A stretch of 64,000 bases of DNA from Onchocerca lupi (taxonomy: Eukaryota > Nematoda > Chromadorea > Rhabditida > Onchocercidae). Made by a program: the position numbers and the translations under genes. The notes under the pieces are model-generated. The model worked only from the letters and a program-made list of their open reading frames with translations, was not told where the DNA came from and did not search any database. Positions 39,101 through 50,686 of the stretch are shown piece after piece. The stretch is from assembly GCA_028564675.1 (NCBI GenBank), contig JAOVVO010000023.1:215171-279170 (forward strand), read 5' to 3'. Numbering within the stretch: position 1 is the first letter of the stretch; each line of letters opens with the position of its first letter.

Positions 39101-42100
39101 ATCGTTGAAGCACTCAAAAATGTGTCACGTCGTTTCTCTACAATCCATTGTACCAACTTCTGTTCTTCTGTTGCAGCAAATGTTGCTAGGATGCATGGTT
39201 CAGCATTCCGTGTCAACCATATCGTCTTTTCTGAAATTTCCTTTGCTCTTTCTTTTATATAATTTAAATTAATAATCAATACAAGTACTTCGCTCTCTTG
39301 TATCGTCAATGCATTCCTCATAAATGCTTTTTGGTGAATAGTGCAATAAGTATCATCTGTATTTTCTATACTTCGTAGAATTACAGGTACATCAGCAGAT
39401 TCTGATATCGTGGCAATGGTTTCACAATATGTACCACGATTCCAGTTTTTGGAAATGATCAACTGACTACAGTGTGCGATTCGAATACTACTACTTGTAA
39501 GCTCTCGTACTGCATTCAATTCGGATTCTTCCGCAGCACATGTAATGAAATTTAATTTTCCACCAAATCGAGCTTCTCTTATTATCTTCTCCAGCTCTAT
39601 AGATTCAACTTCTCGTGCAAATTGCAGATAGCTAGTCTGTCTTACATCCGTTGTTTCAATTAATTTTACCTCAATATTGATGCCTTTATTGGCTTGTTTA
39701 AGGAAGAAATGAGCTTCATCGTTAACTGATGGTCTTACCAAGTCCGTTCTAATTTCTTGCATTACCTCAGTAATATGTTGTGCTGATAATACTGGTGCTA
39801 TCACTGTTACCACTTCTTTTAGCGTTTTTATTATAATCTCAAATGCTTCATCTTTGTGATAATCAATTTCATGGTATGCAAGTGTTTCCTCCGTGGATTC
39901 CGTATTTAAAGTTAAATGTCCGCCATAATTTGGAATCTTCCAAATAATCGGAAGCTTCCATGATGATTCTTTAATTTTGAACTGCGCATATACAGTATGC
40001 ATAGTTTCACCAATTTCCAGGAAACAACTTCTAATCGGTTCCGCTTTTCGAGAGCAAGGAAGTTGCGTTGATGCAGTTTGCATTTGTTGTGCTTTTTGCC
40101 AATTAATTTCTATTAATGTCGCTTTGGATGTTGATGCCAATACTTCCATCGATGCGAAATTCTTAACATTCTCCTTCAAAACTTCACGAACTGTTTCATT
40201 TTCGATTCGACGTAACATTGCCATGCTAGCATTACGATCTTCTGTTTTTGTTGCTTTTGTTATTAGCTGATAATTACCACCAAAACGTTTCTCAACAAAA
40301 TTACCTTCCACTTCATATGCTTGAACTTCATTACTGTATTGAAATCCTATAATAACAAAATCTTGTTTGGTTTCTTGCAACCACACTGATAAATATTCTC
40401 CCTTGTTTCCGATAATTAAAACATGATTAATAGCAATCGCTTCTGATGATATCCTAAATTCATCGTATGCATTTACGATTTCTTCTTTTGTGCTATTGGT
40501 TGTTAGCATTTGTGGTTCATATTCTTGGCTGATTGTAACAGTTGTACTAAATTCGGCAAATGTTACTTGTTCGGATGTTAATTGCGCATATAATATCGCC
40601 TGATCTTCCAGATATTCTTCTACATCAACCATTATGCTATCATCTTTTCTAGCTTCAGGCCATATTATTTCCACTCCCAAAGGAATCAATCGTTTTCCTT
40701 CGAATTCCACAAGCATATAGAATTTTTCATCTCCAGCTTGTTCGCATTCAAAAATTTCTTCCGCCATCCAGTTGGCAGAAATCCGAACGGTTTCAAGATA
40801 TTTTTGTGCTACTTTCTGTTTCAAACAAATATCTACATTTGTGTAATTTGTTTCGATATCTTCGCATTTGATGTGCAATGGAATAGCTGCGATAAATTGT
40901 TGATCTTGCCAAATGTATTCGTTTGCTCTTTGCTTCGGTAAAATACTTGATATACGATGAAGATTAATCACTGCGCTTAGCTTTTCCAAAATTGATTCAT
41001 GCAATGATACATACAACATGTCATAATTTTTATCACACCAAATTATCTCATAATTTCCTTCTTCTTCAGACTTTTCCAGTTGAATTCTCATTTCGTCAAA
41101 TTCAATTTGGAAGTTACGCTGACAGTATTCCGATGCAATGATGTTTCTAATTGTATTTATCTTCGAGTTACATTCCGTTGCTTCCCACGTTTGACTGATT
41201 GAAATTTCTTCTTCGGTGGTTGCTATGGTTGAGAATATACTTACAATATTACGTGCATGTTGCAGTCTTACTTCTGCTTCCAAATCTCGATCAACAATAG
41301 TCCATTGTGACAAAATTTCAAAACCTTCCGAATCTGTTTCTTTCAATTTTTCACTCACAGCATCTGTGCGAGCTCCTTTTAAAATACTTTCTGCTTCAGC
41401 TAGCACTTTGCGTGACTTGATTAGCTCAACAGTTTCTTGCAGAGCTATTGCCTTCGCATATTTAGTTTCCAGACTAACAGTTCCTCGATTGATGACAGAT
41501 TCACGTATATTATCTTCTACTTCTAGGTTAGATGCTGGTATAGAGAATTCTACGCTTGCTTCTTTGCTAGTTTCTTGGGCATGTTGCGTTTTCAAATGTT
41601 GCGACAATGTTAAGGCAATGTTAATAATATGTGAAGTAGCTTCACTTGTTTTCTTTGCCGAATGACGCATCAACAAAACTCCAGCATCTGACTGTACTTC
41701 TGAACTTTCCATAACAGATTCTGTTAAATTTTCAGCTCGAAATATTGCTTTTTGCACATTTTCGGCAAATAATGCTTCTTGTTTACGTGCCAGGATACTT
41801 TCCTTCATTTCCGACTCAATTTTAAATTGCCTTTCACCACCAGAAATAGCGGTAATTGTAGGAAAATATATGGAGGCATTCTCATAAGATGATTTCATAC
41901 ATAGCGTATTTCTACTTTCCAATTGTAATTCTTGACTAGCTGCAGTATCAAGCATAACTTGCTCACGATTACATTCATAGATATTAATAGCGCTATCAAA
42001 ATCGTTCACAACAGTACTCCATGTTGTATCGATTCGTTTTGCTATTTCACTTTGTACAATATATCGTTCACTGATAATCCATTCTCGATTGATTTCTTTT

Positions 42101-45100
42101 AAGACAATTTTTTGCGATTCGTACTGCGATTGTTTATCAAGCATAATTGCACAACCTGCATATGCTTCAGAACTTGCAATAAGATCAATGATAACTTTTG
42201 CACGATTTACTTCATTCATTGTACGTCTAGCTATTTCGATTGGCTCAACTTCTATCAACGATTGTTCCAAATTTCCAATGCATTCTCGACTAGCTTTCAA
42301 ACTCAAACATTCTTCCCAATGACGGCTAATGTTATTTGATATTTTGGCTTCATAATTTTCAGCTTTTTTCAAAAGAATTCTTGCAAAATGGGCAATAGTT
42401 TCCATTGAAATGGAACCATATTCTTGAAAAGCTCCAATCTGTTTCTCAGAATATCTATCAATTATATTTATTGCTTCTTCAGCCATTTGTTCATCAGATT
42501 GTTGAAATACAGCTTCAGTGTTTCCTTGAACAATTTTCCATTCACCAATTTCAGATGCAAATGGCTTGAGTGAAATCATTTTATTTGTGAATTCCGAGAA
42601 TTCTGGATGTTCAATTTGCTTGACAATTTGCACTTCTTCTTGTTTGATTGCATCAACAGTGCAAGCCATACTTTGCAGTTCTGCAACTGCAACATACATC
42701 TCAGCTGATATCGCATTTTGTGATACATCCCAGTGCGCCATGTATTGTTGGTGTTCGCTGCCCGATTCATGAATACTTGAAGAAATTGTTTCGTATCTAT
42801 TATCTAAAAAAATTTGTCCAATGCATGATAAATGTTCTGTCTGTGATTCGAAATCACTCACTAGACTGTCTACTTCTTCATGTGTTTCTCTTAAATTCAT
42901 AATTACTTCTGCAATTGATTTTTGTACAATACTATAAGCTTCATCTAATTTAATCCTACAATTATCTTCTAGTTGCATGTCCAGCGAGACAGATTCTGAA
43001 GTAGCAAATTGTGTATCAAGATGATTTTCAAGTTTCATAGAAGTAGCAAATTGTGATTCCGCTTTTTCTGCTACTTCCTCATGTTCCAATCTTGCGAATG
43101 AATTCGTTGTTATTATTTGCGCAATGCCATATTCGATGATATGTGCTTGAGCTTGAATGACTTCCAGGTTTGGTACCACAACACTGCATGCTTCATCGAA
43201 AGATTCCTTAAGCAATGAATGTTCTTGTGTTTCAGAAGTTATCGTTAATTGCTTTTCATATGCAGCAGCTTCTTTCAAGGAATGCATTAGTTCAGTGGTA
43301 CCGAAAGATTCCATCTTCTCAATCAGCCTCGAAAATTCGACACTTTTTTCCACTGTTGCTACAGTTGAGAGCTTTTCTGCTTGTATTTGTCCAATTGGTA
43401 TCACTTTTTCCGTCCATGCCTTTCTTACAATTTTGTTCCACTCAGCACTTAATGCTTCTTCTTCATGTCCAGTTTCCGGATGACTAGCATGTGCTTTCTC
43501 TGTAATGTTTTTGATGCTTGTCGATATTTCCAGAAAATCATTCCGGCTTTTTTCCAAAATAGATTGTTGCGTAATGAAACTTTCGGCAGTTGATTGCAAG
43601 TTTATATATTCTTGAATGGTCATCTCTTCTGGAATAACCATTACAATAGTCCATTGATCCGTTGGACCTTGTAAAACGATGTGTTGCGTAACATCTTCAC
43701 TTGAAATAGACTGTGCATCCATGTTAACTCGACGTTCCAGTCCATCAGCAATGATTCCTGTGCATTGTTCAACTGTTTCTTGAATTACACTTCGCAGAAA
43801 TAGACCATTTAAACTAGTTACTTCTTTGTTATATTCTGTGGTACTTGCTCTTGTAATTTCCTTATTAGGGATTTCAACGATTGTCATGTGTTCCATCATT
43901 CTTTCCTCTGACTTGCGCAATAGTTGTTCCTTGTACTCTTCGAAAAATGTGAAATTCCTTATTGCTGCTTCAGATTCTACAGTCTCAATGATGACTTCTG
44001 TATCGGATAGTGCTTCTTGATTTGCTAAAAAGTCAGAATTGTCGATTGATTCAGCTTGAATTGTTTGAAGCAACATTTGAACTGTTGTTAAGTTCTTTTC
44101 GTTGATATATTTACTAATTGATGCTTCACGTTCAACAGTTCTATTATCCGTTGTTATATTCCTCTGTTCATCTTTTATTGTTTCATCAAATATAAACCTA
44201 AAATCAGTATTACAAGTCACTTCTGTTTCTTCCATAGCATTGTTTTCCATCGCTATTTGGTGATAGTTTGCTAATTTAGATTCAGTGACAGCATTTTCTA
44301 TTACTGAGGCTTTTTTCATTTCCAAATCCAGTCGAGATACGTCCAGAGTATCACTATGATCATCTGCTTGAATCGCATCATCCGTTTCTACGTTTGTGCT
44401 TTGACGCTCGATTTGGTAAAATTGTTTTAATTCATGCTCAGTTTCAGTCAGCTCTTCAGCTTCTCTTTGTTCTATTTCTTCTAGGAATTCCGACTCTCGA
44501 AAGGTACCAGCTGTTGTCATCTGGAGTTCAACTGTTTCAAATTGTCGTATCTGTTCAAATTCATTCGCGATTGTTCTTTGTTCTGGTAATATTTTCACTT
44601 CCGGTGTTTTTGCTTTAACACTTATTTCATCCCGTATAATTGATGTTCCCTTTTCGGCTACGGCAATTTCTCTCAAAAATGACTTATTCATGGGTTTGAA
44701 CGGGAAACGCACAACAGCATCAAATTGAGTATTTCTTTCTTCGCAACTAACCGGTCTGTCCATCTTTTCGGATGTCGCAGTTGACATCTGTAAGGTCGTT
44801 ACTAAGTCATGATTTGTGAGTAATGCAGTTTCACTCCATGCTTGCTCAACTGATCTTTTAACTTTATCATAAGTGGTAATACTATCAATTTGGCTTATTT
44901 CCTGCTCCGAAATTTCAACAATCACTTTTGGTGAAGTGGACATCGTTTGTGGAAATGCTTGATGGTTAACTATTTTATCATGGTTGTACTCTACTTCTTG
45001 CTTGCATATTTCTACTCTCTCTTCATCAGTACTAACTGCGGTAATAAATTGGTCTTTTGTCGATTTTGATACCATGTGCTCAATGGTTTCTTCAATTTTT

Positions 45101-48100
45101 GTAGTTATACTAGTTGTTGGTTGAAATATTGCATGCTGGTATTCAAAACCTAATGATGGAACCTGAACTTGGAAATGCTTTGCAGTTGTTTCCAATGAAG
45201 TTAAATCACGATGATTTTTGCTGGATTCATCAACTTTTAAATCTGTTTCTTCTTTCTTCTGAACAACTAAAGCTTCCATTGCTTCTTCTACAGTCTGTTT
45301 TGACTGTTTTAGTTGATGATATTTGGCTGAGTGTACAAATGAAGATGATTCAAATTGTTCGGATTTCCTAACTGTAAATTCATTTTCCGTTTCTATGCGA
45401 TATTCTTTTGATGTAGTGGCATCAAGATCGATGGTCAAAGAACGAGTCATTTGTGCACTTGCTATTTCTGGATGCTTCATATAGGCATACGTAGTATCTG
45501 AGATAAAACTTATTTCATCGAATGATTCAGAATTCTCTTCCAATGAAGATTCAATTAAATTACTAGCGGACTTGGATATATATTCCATATGAGCGTTTCG
45601 CTGTTTATATGATTCGGTGGTAACACTCCAACTTCGTTCATCGGAAAAATATTCACTCGTCGTTGTACTATAATCTCTTGCGAATTTTGATTGCGTCATT
45701 GCTTCTGGTGTTACAAGCAATGCTGTGTCAAGATCGAAGCCTGCATGCAGCATCGCAACACGCATTTCACTCGTCCCATTATATAGCTTCCCTTTCAATT
45801 CTTCTTTTTCCAATTTACTCCTCGGTATACTTTCTTGACTTTTATCCCTCATTTCTTCAAATTCTTGCTGAATTCGAATTTTCGTATCTTTTTGTATTTC
45901 TGATGTTTCTGACGTGAACACTTCCTGATTTTCTACTTGCGGAAAAGTTCGCAGCTCTTGCTGTTCTTTTTGTTGTGTATCGTATAGAAATTCTTGCAAC
46001 TTCGTTCTTTTTCTTTTTTGTCCATACTGAAGTTGTTGCTCACGACTTCTAGCAATTTCATTACATGTTACAATTGCTTCATATGTGTTATTACATCGTG
46101 GCATCGATTCCTGCCTTTCATTTACATTGTGTCGTGCGTTTTGAAAATAAGATCTCGATTCTCCGAAAATTTCTACCATTTCTCGATTATCATTTAAATA
46201 TTCCATACTTCCGGATGGTTGATCATTTGCTCTACCTAAATCGAAAACTAACAAAGAATCGGTTTTAACGGAACGTGAATTTGCATTTTTAATTTCGGTA
46301 TTCGATTGTTCTTGCGCATCAACTAATCGCTCTTCTTTGCTATTAATATTGCTTGAAGCTACAGTTGGAATCTGTTTACTAGATATCATTCGTTTCTCAT
46401 CAGCTTCAAACTTACATTGAGGAAATATTTTATGTGTGTTATTTACGTCTTCTATCTTTGTTTCATTCATTCGTATTACTAGAATGTCAGTAGTTTTAGA
46501 AGATTTCATTGTGCTCTCCATACTTGAAATAGTTTGTTTAGGTGATTTTTCATGTTCACGATGAGTATCGGAGGAAAATGATAACTCAATTCCATTCTGC
46601 TGCATTTGCATGCACTCATCAGTCGTATGCAATGATAATGATAAACTTTTTACTTCATCGCTTAAATGATTATGCTGCCAACTAGATTGAGGCTTCATTA
46701 TAATGCTTGCTTCATGCATGTAAGTGTTACGATCTATTTGAAAAGTATCAAACATTTCTTCGATTTGTTCTTCAGTTTCATCACTTTTGAAATAATCTTT
46801 GAATGTAGTTGTTGTTTTAACAAGCATTTGTAATGATACTTTTTCCTCCTGTATTTGCTGTTCAACTTTATCAATATTTTCCAATTCATGTGCAATTTTA
46901 ACTCTAATTTCGTCCAAATTTTTCGGAATTTGCTGTGTATAATTGATGGAAAGATTCATCGAAACAATGCTCGTATTAATTAATGGAATAATTTTTTGTG
47001 CTGTACCATAAGTTGGCAAAATAGTTTTGAAATTAGATAAGTGGAAACATTTAGTTATTGTATTTATGTTTGTTATTAAATCAGTGCTTAGAAAATCAGT
47101 GCCAGTAACAGTAATGATACCAAAAGAATCAGTCAGAGCTTTTTCAAAGATATTAAAAGTATTGGTAGTAGTGATAGTGGAAGTAGTAGTAGTAGTAGTA
47201 GTAGTAGTAATACTAGTAGTTATTTTTAACCTACCTGTCACTGCTTCAGGCCATTCACGTTGCACTTGACCATACATGATACCTGCACGTTGTAACATTA
47301 CTGCAACATGTTCTTTTACATTTCCAAATTCAGCAATCGTAATTTCGTTCTGTTTCAACAGTCTTGGTATTGCATGAATGTAGTATGCTTCTTGGTATGC
47401 AACTATGGATGATTCAAATTTCAAGAAAATTTGCTGTTGTTCCTCATTGAATTCCGAAAGTTTCATAGCTATTCGTTCAATCGTTTTATCATTCCATCTT
47501 TGAATAATCTGCTGGAAAATATCATCCAAATGTATTGCTTTCTGCATTGTTATCATAACATTGCTAGTTACGATACCAATCTCTTGTCCCATATATACTT
47601 GCTTGCATTTATTCTTAGCAACAAAAATAGCAAATACCTCTTCTTTTTTTCCATCCGTACTCATTTGTGCTATTAAATTAATAGTTTCAGCAGATTGACT
47701 TTCTTGAAAGTGTTTTGGAGAACTACGTTCATCGTTCGAAAGAACTATTGCAACTTCAAATTCTCCACGAGCTTCCTGTTTTATCAAATTTAAGTATGTT
47801 GGTCCAGAAATAACTTCCTCTTCTGAAACTGACTCTGATTCTAAAGAAAATCGTCGTTTCTTTCTGAGAATCATTTCACCCTCAAAATGTTGTCCTTGCT
47901 GTCGCATTCCATAACTGCCCCCTCTAGCTTCATGAAATTCATAACGATGTTCGATATTCAATTTACTCTGATCGGTACGTGGAATTGCAAAATTTGCCAA
48001 AATTGCTGATGTATCTGCCATTCGTCGTAAATCCAATTCTGTTATATTTAATACAGGAATTTTTACCGGTTCAATTTTTTCAGGTTTTTCGAAGAAGAAA

Positions 48101-50655
48101 GTTCGTTCTTTTTGTGCTTGCATCATCGTCGTCTGTAATTCATCAGATGATTCGGTAGAATCGTAACGATGTAAACGTCGAATGGTTGTTTCGCCAGAAT
48201 ATTGCTTCCCATGTTGTTGCATACCATACTTTACAAGACTTGATAATTGCTGCGGTATGCGTTCACGAATTAGTGATAATACAACCGAAAAAACATTTGG
48301 CAATTGAACGTTTACTTCGTTCAATGAATGATCTTCCATACGTGTTAGATTGCATTCTACATTTATACAAATTGGTGGTAAATGTCTTTGGGCACTACTT
48401 TCTGTTGTTGTCGTTGCATCTGAATCGGCTCTTTGATAGGGTCGTATTTCAGAACGATCCTCATACTGATGACCTTCAAAGAGAAATTTGAAATCAGATG
48501 ATGGTCGGATAGCATCTGTTGCAGCATCAGTTGCAGTTTGATCGATCGACAAAAACAAATCATTGCGTTCTCCAACAATATATGTCTTCAGTATTTTTGT
48601 CACATTCTCAGTTATTTCTACTTCAACTCGTGTTGTTATTTTTGGTTCTTCACGTTGATCCAACATTTCTATATCATGCAATAATCGTTGGCTAAGTTGG
48701 GAGAGATATTTCCCTTTATCCTGAAAACAAAAAAATCTCTCAAGTCCTCTCTCTATGACTAGAATAAGCTTTTCTTTTCCAGATTTTTTAAAACAATTTC
48801 TATCCAATATTTGCCCATTTAAATCTGACATTTGATATTTGATATTTTGACAATTTGATATCTGATATATATATAACACTTGAAAACTTGTTCAAGTTGT
48901 TACTTGAGTTTCAAAAGAATGAATAAAAATTGATTAATTAATTCAATAATTAATTTAATTCATTTTATTTCTTGTGAAGGAATTTATGATTTAAATAAAT
49001 TACACTTACCACATTTGATGGTATTTGCAAATCGGCAACATCTCTTGTTTTCAATTGACCATATTCATAAAGACTCATTTTGAAGTCTCCCTTTTGACCA
49101 TTCATCGATTTATCTTCTTCCATAATTAACGTACGTTTTCCTAACGTAGTTTTCACCTATAAATAAAAAAAAAAAAACGATAAATATCATCACCATCATC
49201 ATTATCATAAATTTGCTCATTTGAAGCTAAATAAAAGTTAATATACAAAACAAAAAAAAAAAAAAAAAAAAGATTTTTAATATTAATATTATTATTATTT
49301 TGAGTATTTTTCAAAAGAACACAAAATAATAATTTATTATTTCTAATTTCATTCTTTTTTTCTTTAATTTTGCATTTTATACATCAATTTTAAATTGCTG
49401 AATGTAAGATTACTTTATAATGTGTAACAACATCGCGTATTGTCCATGCGCTACATGTACAATGTTCAACAGATATAAGATCTGCTCCAACAACTTTTTC
49501 CATTTTTAATTTTCCTTCCACCGTTGTTCGAACAATTGGTGGTCCTTGTCTGTAAAGATTATAATTATGGCACTAAAAAAAAGAAATGAAGTAAATGACA
49601 ATTTAGCATTATTTATTTTTAGTTTTTTTTTTTTTTTGTTTTCCAACGTGATATCAGTCAGATAATGATAAGGAAGAAATGATATATAACATAAAAAGAA
49701 GATTTGAATATAAATAATTGAAAAGGAAAAAAAAAAAAAAAAAGGAGTAGAAACCTCTTTTCATCATAAATGGTAACTGTTTGATGTCGCCTTCCTTTGT
49801 CATCTACATATGCTGAATTATGGCTAGAATCATGATTATGATTACTTAATCGAGCAGTATCCCATGTAAATGCATTTGATAATTTTAACATTCCGCCATC
49901 CTATAATTTAATTGCATCATCTTCTAGTTTAATTATGCATTTTTTTTTTTTTTTAGCAAATAAAAGTAATATTTGTCATCAGTTAGAATTTTGAAATAAA
50001 AAATGAATCGTTTTTGAGCATAATTATTTCGTTCAAAAAATTTCCCTAACATTTTACATCAAAACCAATGATAGTTAATAGAAATGCAACATTTGAAATT
50101 TATAAAATTTGGCAAAAGATAAAAAGTTTCATATAAGAATGATATAAATTATATTCAGTGATTGATATCGATTAAACATTTGTTTTGTTTCAAAATCTCA
50201 TGAAACTAGTGGTGAATTTGAAAACATTTTCCCTACAAAATTGTAATTTAAATGTTTAAAAAAAAAAAACTTTCACCTCAGTTCTAATAATTTTATTCAT
50301 AGATGTTGTAGATGCAGATTTTGGAATTCGATCAGCAGCAGGTAGTAGACGTGAACTACTACTATACCAAACTGATGGTGGTTGTGAAGAAAGACGTAAT
50401 AAATCATGAGTGGCTTCATCCAAAGCTAATGATGCTTCATGACTTGAACTTATTGGTGACTGCAATGTCGTCGCATATTTACTTTTTGATTTGTGACAAA
50501 ATTTGCAGGTATATTCTGGTGGCATTTATAATAGAATGAGTAATGTAAGAGTATCAATTATAAAATGATTATTAAGGATAGCAATATTGATTAATCAATT
50601 ATAGTCAATTTCTAACTGCATCTTTTATTAATTATAACAATAAATTTGCTGAGAG

Positions 50656-50686
<31 letters not shown>

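Noticed and set aside
36776..48491. Many plus-strand open frames of 60-150 codons opposite the giant exon
   Set aside because: They are antisense shadows of a long Glu/Ser/Thr-rich frame, with no splice or family support.
48721..48879. N-terminal 53 codons of the 4,149-codon open frame (starting MLYIYQISNC)
   Set aside because: A strong acceptor at 48720 splits this frame and the upstream exon at 49010 joins it in phase. The extra residues read through intron sequence.
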